Origin: Fibrobacter succinogenes
GTDB lineage: Bacteria > Fibrobacterota > Fibrobacteria > Fibrobacterales > Fibrobacteraceae
Direction: 5' to 3'
Length of the DNA stretch: 36,035 bases
NCBI GenBank assembly: GCA_902771595.1
Contig: CACXXH010000001.1
Span: 1-36,035 of the forward strand
Shown piece by piece: positions 9,160-16,974 of the stretch. Numbering within the stretch: the first letter of the stretch is position 1; each line of letters begins with the position of its first letter. The position numbers and the translations under genes are program-made. The notes beneath the pieces were generated by a model. The model was not told the DNA's origin, searched no databases, and was given only the letters and a program-made list of their open reading frames with translations.

Positions 9160-11418
9160 ATGGATTGGAACGACTTTACAAGCCTTACCGCAGAAAACAT
9201 GCAGGCTATTTGGAACTTTAATACAAAGGATCCGTTTTCTATTCTCGGTATCCATCCGCTCGAGACGGACAAGGGAATCAAGACGGTCATCCGCACCTAT
9301 CAACCGCAGGCATCTTTCGTACGCGGGGAATCCTGCGACGGCGAAGTGGAATTCGATTTCGTGAAGCTCGGTGATACGGGCTTTTTCGAGGCTATCCTCG
9401 ACATGGACTACGAGCCGTTCTTCTACAACCTCGTCATCCGCCAGAGCGACGGCAACAAGTACAAGATTACCGACCCCTATGCGTTCCAGCCCGTCCTCTC
9501 GGAATTCGACAGGCACCTGATTGCCTCGGGCACGCACTACGAGCTCTACCGCAAGTTGGGCGCGAACCTCGTGGAGCACCAGGGTTTCAAGGGCATACAG
9601 TTCGCCGTGTGGGCTCCGAACGCAAAATCCGTTTCCGTCGTCGGCAGCTTCAACAGCTGGGACGGACGGCGCCACATGATGCGCATGCTCGGCAGTTCGG
9701 GCATCTGGGAAATTTTCATTCCGAACATCGGAGAAGGCGAACTCTACCGCTTCGAAATTCACGGTGCTGACGGAAACCTCCACGTGAAGGTCGACCCGCT
9801 CGCAAAACTCAGCGAAGTACGCCCCGCAACCGCATCCATCACTACGCACCTCGATGGCTACGAATGGGGCGACGACCTCTACATGAAGACACATTGGGCC
9901 ACGAAGGTTTTCGGGTCCCCGATGAACATTTACGAAGTGCACGCCGGTTCCTGGAGGCGCGACCCCTCGAACCCGGACCGCTTCCTCAACTGGGACGAAC
10001 TTTCCGAAACGCTCATTCCCTACCTCAAGAAGATGGGATACACGCACGTGGAATTCCTCCCGCTCGCAGAGCACCCGCTCGATGAATCCTGGGGCTACCA
10101 GGTGACGGGGTACTACTCTCCCACGAGCCGCTACGGCACGCCCGACCAGTTCAGGCACTTCGTGGACCTGTGCCACCAGAACGAAATCGGCGTGATTTTG
10201 GACTGGGTGCCGGCGCACTTCCCCAAGGACGCTCATGCGCTCGGCCGCTTTGACGGTACCGCCTGCTACGAGCACGCCGACCCGCGCCAAGGCGAACACC
10301 CGCACTGGGGCACCTACATCTTTAACCTCGGCCGCAACGAAGTCAAGAACTTCCTCATCGCGAACGCGATGTACTGGCTCAAGGAATTCCACTGCGACGG
10401 CCTGCGCGTCGACGCCGTGGCCTCCATGCTCTACCTCGACTACGGCAAGGGTCCGGGCGAATGGGTCCCGAACAAGGACGGCGGCAACATCAACTACGAC
10501 ACGCTCGAGTTCCTGAAGCACCTGAACAGCATCATGGGCCGACTCACGCCGCATGCCATCCTCATCGCCGAAGAATCCACGAGCTTCCCGAGCATCACGC
10601 GCCCGCCGGAGCAGGGCGGCCTCGGTTTCCACTACAAGTGGAACATGGGCTGGATGAACGACTTCCTGAGTTACATCGAACACGAACCCATCCACCGCAA
10701 GTACCACCACAACCAGCTCACGTTCAGCATGGTGTATGCGTACAGCGAGAACTTCATCCAGGTGTTCAGCCACGACGAAGTGGTGCATGGCAAGGGCTCG
10801 ATGCTCGGCAAAATGCCGGGCGACAACTGGCAGAAATTCGCGAACCTGCGCCTCACCTACGCCTTCCAGTACGCGCACCCGGGCAAGAAGCTCAACTTCA
10901 TGGGCAACGAGTTCGGGCAGTTCCGCGAATGGAACGAGAAGCGTTCGCTCGATTGGCACCTCATCAGCTGGGACAGCCACGGCAAACTCCTGCAGATGAT
11001 GAAGGTCCTGAACCACCTTTACAAAGAAAACGCACCCTTCTGGGAAATCGACCACTACTACACCGGATTCGAATGGATTTGGTGCGACGACGCCGACAAC
11101 TCGATTGTTTCGTTTGTTCGTAAAGACGACCACGGGAACCAGATTCTGTGCGTATTCAACTTTACGCCGGTCGTGAGGAACGACTACCGTCTCGGCGCCC
11201 CAAGCTACGGCAAGTGGAAAGAAATTTTCAATACCGATTCCGAACTTTACGGCGGCTCCAACGTCGGGAATTTCGGAGAAGTCTGGACAGAGGATATTCC
11301 TTGGCAAAACCGCCAGTGGATTTTTGTTCCGCAATACTTTTTGGCACATTCCCGACCCGCATGCTTCTGCCGCGCCCCTCGGCATTTGTTACATTTACTG
11401 CACTATGCAGATTACTAA
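9160..11418 (+). CDS. glgB: 1,4-alpha-glucan branching enzyme
   Basis: Glycogen branching enzyme of 752 aa that makes alpha-1,6 branches in the cytoplasm. In order it has an N1 domain, a CBM48 (FAVWAPNAKSVSVVGSFNSW from residue 148), and a GH13 barrel with nucleophile D418 (GLRVDAVASML), acid/base E471 (LIAEES) and D539 (FSHDEVVHGKGSM). All three sit exactly 13 residues later than in E. coli GlgB (D405, E458, D526). The C-terminal domain reads normally to EDIPWQNRQW, but the expected final hydrophobic strands (as in SLTLPPL) are replaced by a Cys/His/Arg-rich tail ending HLLHLLHYADY. That tail spans the dapA promoter box and overlaps the dapA start by 14 nt. Upstream is an AT-rich tract at 9117-9131 but only a weak ribosome-binding sequence. 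Confidence 0.95.
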   Translation: MDWNDFTSLTAENMQAIWNFNTKDPFSILGIHPLETDKGIKTVIRTYQPQASFVRGESCDGEVEFDFVKLGDTGFFEAILDMDYEPFFYNLVIRQSDGNKYKITDPYAFQPVLSEFDRHLIASGTHYELYRKLGANLVEHQGFKGIQFAVWAPNAKSVSVVGSFNSWDGRRHMMRMLGSSGIWEIFIPNIGEGELYRFEIHGADGNLHVKVDPLAKLSEVRPATASITTHLDGYEWGDDLYMKTHWATKVFGSPMNIYEVHAGSWRRDPSNPDRFLNWDELSETLIPYLKKMGYTHVEFLPLAEHPLDESWGYQVTGYYSPTSRYGTPDQFRHFVDLCHQNEIGVILDWVPAHFPKDAHALGRFDGTACYEHADPRQGEHPHWGTYIFNLGRNEVKNFLIANAMYWLKEFHCDGLRVDAVASMLYLDYGKGPGEWVPNKDGGNINYDTLEFLKHLNSIMGRLTPHAILIAEESTSFPSITRPPEQGGLGFHYKWNMGWMNDFLSYIEHEPIHRKYHHNQLTFSMVYAYSENFIQVFSHDEVVHGKGSMLGKMPGDNWQKFANLRLTYAFQYAHPGKKLNFMGNEFGQFREWNEKRSLDWHLISWDSHGKLLQMMKVLNHLYKENAPFWEIDHYYTGFEWIWCDDADNSIVSFVRKDDHGNQILCVFNFTPVVRNDYRLGAPSYGKWKEIFNTDSELYGGSNVGNFGEVWTEDIPWQNRQWIFVPQYFLAHSRPACFCRAPRHLLHLLHYADY
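11390..11396 (+). promoter_or_regulatory. -10-like box of dapA inside the glgB 3' end
   Basis: TACATTT followed by 8 nt and then the dapA ATG, the same geometry as topB, surE and the SpoU methyltransferase gene. No Shine-Dalgarno sequence precedes dapA. The box lies within the glgB reading frame, so dapA may have its own promoter besides read-through from glgB. Confidence 0.45.
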
Positions 11419-12361
11419 CGCTTCTCAACTTACTGGTGTTTTCCCCGCGTTGTTCACCCCGCTCAAGAACGACGACCCCAAGAACCTTCGCAACTCCATC
11501 GACTACGAGAAGATGGGCAAGATGATTGACGACGTGATTGCTAACGGCGCAAGTGGCGTGCTCCCTGCCGTGACCACGGGTCAGAGTGCGACGGTTTCTC
11601 CGCAGCAACACCTCGATGTCATCAAGTTTACGCTCGACTATGTGGACGGCCGCGTGCCCGTCATTGCCGGTGCCGGTTCCAACTGCACCCGCGAATCTAT
11701 CGAAATGATCGAGAACGTCCAGAAGATTGCCCCTGTGGCGGTCCTCTGCGTCACAGGCTACTACAACAACCCACCGCAGGAAGGCCTCCTGAAGCACTAC
11801 CGCACGCTCAGCAGCGAGACGGGCGCCAAGATCGTTATCTACAACGTTCCGGGCCGCACCTCCAGCTACGTGCACCCCGACACCCTCATCGAACTTGCCG
11901 AAGACAAGAACATCATCGGTCTCAAGCAGGCAGTGGAGTTCGGCTTTGGCGAGAAGTTCCACGAGGACACGATGCGCGTGATCAAGGAAACGAAGGGCAA
12001 GGACTTCGCCGTGATGAGCGGTGAAGACGGCCTGTTCGCAGACCTCCTCGAAATGGGCGGCACGGGCCTCATCAGCGCTTCGGGCAACATTCCCGAGGCC
12101 ACGAAGACGTTCGTCGACCTCTACAAGGCTTTCCAGGCCGGTGACAAGGACAAGGCGCACAACCTGCAGAAAGACGCCCGCGACTTCATCGACATCACGT
12201 TCTGCCGCAAGAACCCGATTCCGCTGGGCACGCTGTTCAACAGCCCGCTGTTCCAGCCGCTCGTGAGCGTGAAGGATACGGCCAACGGTGCAGACGCTGT
12301 CGCCCGCATCATGAAGCTCATCGACGAGAAGGCTCCGAGCCTGAAGAAGTATCACGTTTAG
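11405..12361 (+). CDS. dapA: 4-hydroxy-tetrahydrodipicolinate synthase (DapA family)
   Basis: Class I aldolase-fold enzyme of 318 aa condensing pyruvate with aspartate semialdehyde, the first committed step to diaminopimelate and lysine. The Schiff-base lysine is K174 in IIGLKQAVEFG. Substrate and proton-relay residues are T57/T58 (AVTTGQSAT), Y146 and R151 (YNVPGRTS), each 13 residues later than in E. coli DapA. The later SGEDGLFADLLEMGGTGLIS also fits. Related pyruvate lyases (N-acetylneuraminate lyase, KDG aldolase) share the fold, but the TTG motif and YNVPGRT favour DapA. The reading frame is open further upstream without a plausible start; 11405 begins the family homology and matches the promoter spacing. 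Confidence 0.88.
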   Translation: MQITNASQLTGVFPALFTPLKNDDPKNLRNSIDYEKMGKMIDDVIANGASGVLPAVTTGQSATVSPQQHLDVIKFTLDYVDGRVPVIAGAGSNCTRESIEMIENVQKIAPVAVLCVTGYYNNPPQEGLLKHYRTLSSETGAKIVIYNVPGRTSSYVHPDTLIELAEDKNIIGLKQAVEFGFGEKFHEDTMRVIKETKGKDFAVMSGEDGLFADLLEMGGTGLISASGNIPEATKTFVDLYKAFQAGDKDKAHNLQKDARDFIDITFCRKNPIPLGTLFNSPLFQPLVSVKDTANGADAVARIMKLIDEKAPSLKKYHV

Positions 12362-12367
12362 TCATTA

Positions 12368-12438
12368 GTCAATAGTTGCTGGTTGATGTTAGGCGCCTAC
12401 GGCGCGATCATTGGAACTAACAACCAACGACCATTGAC
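12368..12438. repeat. Imperfect inverted repeat, about 71 bp, between dapA and the next gene
   Basis: Outer arms GTCAAT and ATTGAC, inner homologous stretches TGGTTG...GTTAG and CTAAC...CAACCA, and a central hairpin GCGCC-TAC-GGCGC form a long interrupted palindrome. It fills most of the gap. There is no T run, so it is a poor intrinsic terminator; it looks more like a small extragenic repeat element, though no second copy is in the window. Confidence 0.55.
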
Positions 12439-12467
12439 CCCTAAAGTTTAAAATAGGAGATAAAAAA

Positions 12468-13145
12468 ATGGCAAAGAACAAAAAATCCATTATCGACGAA
12501 ATCTGCGACTACATCAAGAAGCAGAAACTCTCCCCCATTCCCGTTCAGACCCTGAACGAGGAAGCAGAATCGACCCGCTACTTCGGCGGCGACCTCAAGG
12601 AATTCATCGCTGCGGCAAAGACGCTCGGCGCAAAGGGAATCTTCGTGGAAGAACTCTACCTCGAAGACGACGAGTTCTACTACGACAGCGGCATGGACGA
12701 TGACGAATACATGGCGCTCTACGGCAACGAGAATGTCGAATGCCAGTGCGGCGAAGACTGCAAGTGCGGCAAGGGCAAGAAGAAGGCCAAGGACGACGAC
12801 AGCGATGTCGACGCCGTCTACTTTGAACCCGAAGACCTCGACGGTCTCGACCTCACGCTCCTCAAGCCGCAGATGGCAAAGTTCCTCGACCGCATCGGCG
12901 AAGCCTGCGGCGCACGCCTCACGGTTCCGGGTGTCGACCACCTCGAAGTGGAAATCTTCGCTGACTGGTACGACGAATTCGCCGAACTCGTGGACGAAGC
13001 TTCCGAAGCTATCGAAATCGACCCGACCGACGCTCTCCGTCAGGCTCAGGCCGTTTACGAAGCTGCGGAGAAGGCTGACAACAGCGTGAAGAAAATCGCT
13101 GTCCATCCGCCGAAGAAATCTGCAAAGTCTAAAAGCAAGAAGTAA
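12468..13145 (+). CDS. Hypothetical acidic protein with a CxCx3CxC cluster
   Basis: I do not recognise this 225-aa cytoplasmic protein. It starts with a good AGGAG 7 nt before the ATG. The N-terminal ~85 residues are helical-looking and rich in Asp, Glu and Tyr. A cluster CQCGEDCKCGKGKKK lies at about 92-106, reminiscent of a metal-binding knuckle. The second half is again acidic (DADALT-type helices with repeated Glu/Asp), ending in a basic tail KKSAKSKSKK. There is no signal peptide or membrane segment. The last 9 codons plus downstream sequence are duplicated in tandem directly after the gene. Metal storage or a nucleic-acid-associated role are both speculative. Codon use matches its neighbours, so it is probably a real, well-translated gene. 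Confidence 0.8.
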   Translation: MAKNKKSIIDEICDYIKKQKLSPIPVQTLNEEAESTRYFGGDLKEFIAAAKTLGAKGIFVEELYLEDDEFYYDSGMDDDEYMALYGNENVECQCGEDCKCGKGKKKAKDDDSDVDAVYFEPEDLDGLDLTLLKPQMAKFLDRIGEACGARLTVPGVDHLEVEIFADWYDEFAELVDEASEAIEIDPTDALRQAQAVYEAAEKADNSVKKIAVHPPKKSAKSKSKK

Positions 13146-13269
13146 TACTCCGGTATAGACTTTGCTCTCGCAACCACGCCTCGTTAATACGAGGCGTTTA
13201 TTGCTCACGGAAGACCGCAAAGTCTAAAAGCAAGAAGTAATACTCCGGTCTGACTTCGCTCTCGCAACC
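13122..13269. repeat. Tandem duplication of a gene tail (copies 13122-13175 and 13217-13269)
   Basis: The last codons of the acidic-protein gene, its stop and the start of its 3' region recur 95 bp later. The first 33 nt are identical, then a few differences, then CTCTCGCAACC in both. Each copy is immediately followed by its own hairpin. The second copy has no gene body in front of it. Confidence 0.9.
13176..13197 (+). terminator. Terminator hairpin 1 after the acidic-protein gene
   Basis: Perfect 8-bp stem ACGCCTCG/CGAGGCGT with loop TTAATA, followed by TTATTG. The poor T run suggests a leaky terminator or processing stem. Confidence 0.65.
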
Positions 13270-13291
13270 GCCCCAGTTCAATAACTGGGGC
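13270..13291 (+). terminator. Terminator hairpin 2, following the duplicated tail
   Basis: Perfect 9-bp stem GCCCCAGTT/AACTGGGGC with loop CAAT, followed by TTTGTCGTTT. It occupies the same place relative to the second repeat copy as hairpin 1 does to the first, but the stem sequence is different. Confidence 0.75.
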
Positions 13292-13325
13292 TTTGTCGTT
13301 TATGGAAGGTCTACAAATGCTTTGG

Positions 13326-13358
13326 ATGCCCTTGTCGGGCAGAGCCCGACTGCGGCAT
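13326..13358. repeat. REP-like interrupted palindrome
   Basis: ATGCC, a 3-nt bulge, GTCGGGC, loop AGA, GCCCGAC, a 3-nt bulge, GGCAT. Symmetrical, not followed by Ts on either strand, and inside a gene-free stretch (13146-13469). It resembles a repetitive extragenic palindrome rather than a terminator. Apart from this and the three terminator hairpins, I see nothing coding in the gap. Confidence 0.5.
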
Positions 13359-13425
13359 GACGATTCTTCAATTAGCGCCAATCAGGCGAACCGCAACTCA
13401 GGCATGTCGATTTCATACAAGAAAA

Positions 13426-13443
13426 GCCCCGCGTTTGCGGGGC
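13426..13443. terminator. Bidirectional terminator between convergent genes
   Basis: Stem GCCCCGC/GCGGGGC with loop GTTT, followed by CTTTCGTTTG on the plus strand and by TTTTCTTG on the minus strand. It can end transcripts from the acidic-protein gene and from the barrel-protein gene, whose stop is at 13470. Confidence 0.8.
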
Positions 13444-13469
13444 CTTTCGTTTGTTCTTAAACTGATCGA

Positions 13470-14477
13470 TTAGAACCAGGGCTTCAGGACAAGCTGAATC
13501 TGCCAGGCCTTGGCTTCGCTATCGCCGAACTTATACCCGTACTTTCTCATTGTGTAATCGTGGAAACCACTGTTGAACTTGGTCATCGGGGTCATGTCGA
13601 GGATAAAGCGGATTTCAGCATCGGCAAAGAAGTTGCCCATGTGGACCGTCGTACCCATGCCAAAGTTAAGAGCCACGACCATGGAATTCACGTCAAAGAA
13701 CCTATACACATTTTTGTCGCCATCCTTGCACTCCAAATCCCGTTCAGAAAAACCACTGACTTCGTGGCCATCTTCATCGGAATAGCTGACGGAGGTACCG
13801 AGGTTGAATTCGAAGCTAACACCGGCTTGGACGAAGAGGTCCTTTTTCGGATAATAGCGCAGGAACACGGGCACCTTGAGGGCGAACATCATGGCATCCA
13901 AAGTCACGTTCGTCCAATAAGTGGAGGGATGATAATCTCCCCATTCATCTTCGTAACCGGATTCAAAACCAAACAAACCGAGGTTCGCGCTATAGACCTT
14001 GAACTCGAAAGAGGGTTCGGCTACCACGCCCAAACGGACGCTCGGGACGAGATTGTACGCCACAGCGACACCGATTTCGAAGGCGCCACCAAACAGGTCG
14101 TCACCGTAGTTGGTGCACTGCTTGGTACCGGCTGTATCCTTACCGCAGATTTCAGTGGAAGAGAGCATGCTGAAACCAAAGCCCATGTGAAGGCCCACAT
14201 TGATCGGAGTATCAAAGAAAGAAGGTTCCTTCGGTTCTGCAGGCGCCTGATTGGCATCCATGCTCTTGTACTCTACGTCAGAAGAGCCAAGCTGTTCGCC
14301 GGCAGGTTCAGCGGGCTGCTCGTAGGCACCTTCATCGTAAACGGGAGGAGCCGGAGCGGGTTCGGAACTGCCGTAACCTTCATCACCGTAGCCGTCACCA
14401 TAATCATAATCATCCTGTGCAAACGCCATTGTGCCGACAAGGCTCATCGAGGCGAGAAACATGAACATTTTTTTCAT
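13470..14477 (-). CDS. Outer-membrane beta-barrel protein (porin/OmpW-like fold), unassigned
   Basis: Exported protein of 335 aa. The signal peptide MKKMFMFLASMSLVGTMAFA is followed by an acidic Tyr/Gly/Pro-rich stretch (residues 21-85) unlike a barrel, then alternating amphipathic strands from about 90 to the end (INVGLHMGFGFSML, VRLGVVAEPSFEFKV, FALKVPVFLRYYP). It ends in LVLKPWF, a C-terminal aromatic typical of barrels inserted by BamA. AAGGAG is placed well before ATG 14477. I cannot assign a transported substrate. It lies 52 bp downstream of the CsgG-like lipoprotein gene on the same strand and may be partly co-transcribed, although a TATATTA box in the gap could give it its own start. 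Confidence 0.75.
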   Translation of the reverse strand: MKKMFMFLASMSLVGTMAFAQDDYDYGDGYGDEGYGSSEPAPAPPVYDEGAYEQPAEPAGEQLGSSDVEYKSMDANQAPAEPKEPSFFDTPINVGLHMGFGFSMLSSTEICGKDTAGTKQCTNYGDDLFGGAFEIGVAVAYNLVPSVRLGVVAEPSFEFKVYSANLGLFGFESGYEDEWGDYHPSTYWTNVTLDAMMFALKVPVFLRYYPKKDLFVQAGVSFEFNLGTSVSYSDEDGHEVSGFSERDLECKDGDKNVYRFFDVNSMVVALNFGMGTTVHMGNFFADAEIRFILDMTPMTKFNSGFHDYTMRKYGYKFGDSEAKAWQIQLVLKPWF

Positions 14478-14529
14478 CTGTGTTTTCTCCTTGATTGGTT
14501 AAACTTTTTTTAATATAACTTATTTAGCG

Positions 14530-15792
14530 CTATTTAGAAAAATTTTTCGTAAAATCGGTAATTTCCTTGACCGCTTTTCTCACGAAATCCTTCGTCATCT
14601 GGTCCTGCATTTCGCTGCAGGGGCGAAGCGTCACCTCGGTACGCTTGCAAATGGGCTTGTAGGCCCGCGAATCGCCGAAACAGGCCGCAACGATGTCCGC
14701 AGTCATGACGCCCACGCGCACATCGGCCTTCTTCTTGATTTCGCCCGTAGCAAAATCGAGAATCTGGATGGTTCCGGTAACGGAGGCCTTCTTCGTGAGC
14801 GAATCCGTGATGATTTCCGCATACACGTCGTCGTACTCGTTCACGTTGAAACACCTGCGCTTGCCGCTCGAAAGCGTCTCGCATTCCTGGTGGCTACCGA
14901 CCTTCACGCGGGCGGAATTGCGTTTTTCCAAGCGGGTACGCTCTACCCCGTCTTCTTCATCGGAGCAGACCACCTTGCCGATGGAACCCGCGATGAGGTA
15001 TTCGGCGCTCCGAAGCTTGCCCATCATGTTCTCGCCCTCGCTGTTCTGGAAATCGCCCGAGGCAGCGAGCGTCTGCTCTTCAAGAACACGATCGAGGTCG
15101 GCGCGGGTCAGGAACTGCAAAAATTCGGAGGCTCCCTTGTCCTTCTGCAGTTCCGCAATCAGGGCCGCATCCATCCGGGCGCTGAAATCGTTGGTGAACT
15201 TGTCCACCGCCACGCGGATGGTTCCGCGGTTCTTGCATTCCGCATAGAGCTGTCTGGAATCCTCGTAATCAGCGTGGTACGTGAACGCCTTGCGAAAGTG
15301 AATGGCGGCTGCCTGCTGGGCGGCCTTCCCGCGCTCGTTCATCTTCTCGAGACCGGCGGCGTAATGCGAGGCGGCAGCGCTGTCGCGTGCCAGCTGAATC
15401 GAAAACGGGTCGACTTCCACGCTCAACTTGATTTGGTCGTTACGGCGGGCTATCAGCTTGAGCTGTTTCGCGTATTCCGCCTTCTGCTCTTCCATGAATA
15501 CGATCTTTTCCCAGCGCTTCGGGTTCGGGTCATGGCGCTTCTTGAACATCGCAATCGTATCGTTCTTCGCGGCAATCACATCGTCGAAGGTCTTGTTCAA
15601 AAATTCGATAGCGGGCTTGTAATCGGGCTCAATCTTCAGGGCCTTGAGAGCCTCCTCAATCGCCTTGTCATCCTTGCCGTCGTTGTAGGCCGCCTGCGCG
15701 CGCTTGAACGCATCCACATGCGGGCCTGACGCAGCACACGAAACCAAAACAAATGCGGCTGCGGCGACGGCGGAAAGCCAGATTTTTTTCAT
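14530..15792 (-). CDS. CsgG-like lipoprotein with an N-terminal helical (TPR-like) region
   Basis: Lipoprotein of 420 aa with signal MKKIWLSAVAAAAFVLVSC, lipidated at C19. Residues 25-70 (AQAAYNDGKDDKAIEEALKALKIEPDY) look like a tetratricopeptide hairpin. From about 190 it resembles the CsgG/curli-assembly domain: GTIRVAVDKFTN, FLTRADLDRVLEEQTLAASGDF, then GKLRSAEYLIAGSIGKV. In that family the lipoprotein sits at the outer membrane and can form a secretion pore or act as an assembly or peptidoglycan-synthase regulator; pore formation is not demonstrable here. ATG 15792 has AGGAG 10 nt upstream. A GTG 9 codons earlier overlaps the previous stop but would spoil the signal peptide. Confidence 0.72.
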   Translation of the reverse strand: MKKIWLSAVAAAAFVLVSCAASGPHVDAFKRAQAAYNDGKDDKAIEEALKALKIEPDYKPAIEFLNKTFDDVIAAKNDTIAMFKKRHDPNPKRWEKIVFMEEQKAEYAKQLKLIARRNDQIKLSVEVDPFSIQLARDSAAASHYAAGLEKMNERGKAAQQAAAIHFRKAFTYHADYEDSRQLYAECKNRGTIRVAVDKFTNDFSARMDAALIAELQKDKGASEFLQFLTRADLDRVLEEQTLAASGDFQNSEGENMMGKLRSAEYLIAGSIGKVVCSDEEDGVERTRLEKRNSARVKVGSHQECETLSSGKRRCFNVNEYDDVYAEIITDSLTKKASVTGTIQILDFATGEIKKKADVRVGVMTADIVAACFGDSRAYKPICKRTEVTLRPCSEMQDQMTKDFVRKAVKEITDFTKNFSK

Positions 15793-15815
15793 TGCGTAAA
15801 AACTCCTAACTGCGC

Positions 15816-16826
15816 TCACTTCAAGAATTCAAAGACGATCTTGCCGTCGATATCCTGCGGGCCTTCGAAGGACTTCTCGTCGAAACCGGGCTTGTCGCCC
15901 ACCGCCTCGAGAATCGCCATCCCGAGGTCGCTCTTGCTGCCCTTGAACGTCACGGCGTAAGTCACCACGTCCTTCTTGGGCTGGGTCTGCGAATTGATGG
16001 AAACGACGGACTTCAAAGCTTTTTCGAACGGAATCTTCTGGCTGCGCGCGGACTTCATCTTGCGAAGTTCCACCGTGAACTGCGAGCCGTTATCCGCCGC
16101 ATTGATCCAGGCGTCCATGACCTGTTCCGAAAGCTTGCCGGCAGCGACAACCGCCGCCTTGTTGATGCCGCCATTGCGGGCGACTTCCACGGAAGTCGCG
16201 ACGGTGTGTACCGCATTCGAGAAAGCGGCCACCACCTCGCCCGAATTCACGTCGATGACTTCGACGCCAATCTGGAGCGACGCCTTGATTTTGCCGCCGT
16301 TCACCCTCGCATACCTGAGCACGGCGACTTCACCGCGGGCTATAAAATTCACGTTTTCCTTCTCGGCGAACTTGCGCACCGCCGCACGGTCAGACGGGTT
16401 CACCGCGGTCTTCGCAAGGCTCGGGGCAATCGCGATCTTGCGCGCCATATCGGTAGCCTTCACGTTGAACTGCAATTTCACAAACTGCTGCTGGAACTTG
16501 TCGACAATCTGGTTGTCGGGAACCTTCTTCCAGACGTCTTCGGTAAACGAGCCGACCGTAGTCTCCAACTGCACGGTTTTGTTGTCTGCGGAAACGTCCG
16601 ATTCCTCATCCGCGACCTCTTCGCTTGCCGAAGTGGATTCGCTCTTCTGATCGACCGAGGTCGTCACGATTCCCTTCTTTTCCCACGTGGTGAGGACGAA
16701 CGCGATAGAAGGGCGCGACTTCTGCACGGCATCGTAACCGCTACCTGTAAGATCGTAGGCAAAGCCCGCAGATACCATCGCGAAAAGTGCGAAGAAAGCA
16801 ACAGAAAGAGCCGTTATCTTTTTCAT
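15816..16826 (-). CDS. Exported protein of unknown function, partner of the CsgG-like lipoprotein
   Basis: Protein of 336 aa with a cleavable signal MKKITALSVAFFALFAMVSAGFA and no lipobox. A variable acidic/serine-rich stretch lies at about 58-85. The centre (NFIARGEVAVLRYARVNGGKIK followed by SLQIGVEVIDVNSGEVVAAFS) resembles the alpha/beta domain found in CsgG, LpoB and FlgT-type envelope proteins, but I do not recognise a named family. It is first in a two-gene unit, 23 bp upstream of the CsgG-like lipoprotein, so they probably work together in the envelope. A TATATTT box and AGAGG precede the ATG. Confidence 0.65.
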   Translation of the reverse strand: MKKITALSVAFFALFAMVSAGFAYDLTGSGYDAVQKSRPSIAFVLTTWEKKGIVTTSVDQKSESTSASEEVADEESDVSADNKTVQLETTVGSFTEDVWKKVPDNQIVDKFQQQFVKLQFNVKATDMARKIAIAPSLAKTAVNPSDRAAVRKFAEKENVNFIARGEVAVLRYARVNGGKIKASLQIGVEVIDVNSGEVVAAFSNAVHTVATSVEVARNGGINKAAVVAAGKLSEQVMDAWINAADNGSQFTVELRKMKSARSQKIPFEKALKSVVSINSQTQPKKDVVTYAVTFKGSKSDLGMAILEAVGDKPGFDEKSFEGPQDIDGKIVFEFLK

Positions 16827-16860
16827 GCAAGGACCTCTTTAGTTCATTACATTCCTGCCT

Positions 16861-16867
16861 AAATATA
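16861..16867 (-). promoter_or_regulatory. -10-like box for the envelope gene pair
   Basis: Minus-strand TATATTTA, 34 nt before the ATG at 16826, leaving a leader with an AGAGG ribosome-binding site. Assigned by likeness to the other boxes in the window. Confidence 0.4.
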
Positions 16868-16927
16868 ACTTTAAAGGCAGGCATGGTCAACAGGATTCCA
16901 TAGGGCAAAAATCGCCTAAAAAGCAGA

Positions 16928-16951
16928 AAACACCGCCTTTCGGCGGTGTTT
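16928..16951 (-). terminator. Terminator of the GH11-CBM6 xylanase gene
   Basis: Perfect 10-bp stem AAACACCGCC/GGCGGTGTTT with a 4-nt loop, 23 nt after the stop of the minus-strand gene. On that strand it is followed by TCTGCTTTTT. Confidence 0.85.
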
Positions 16952-16974
16952 CCCTAAACACCCTGAAGTCGAGA

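Noticed and set aside
9079..11385. Long minus-strand open frame (about 768 codons) opposite glgB
   Set aside because: Composition is typical of an antisense shadow (Val/His/Glu/Arg-rich, no domain); glgB on the plus strand is beyond doubt.
13326..13358. A fourth terminator in the 13.1-13.5 kb gap
   Set aside because: The palindrome has internal bulges and no T run on either strand, so it is listed as a REP-like repeat instead.
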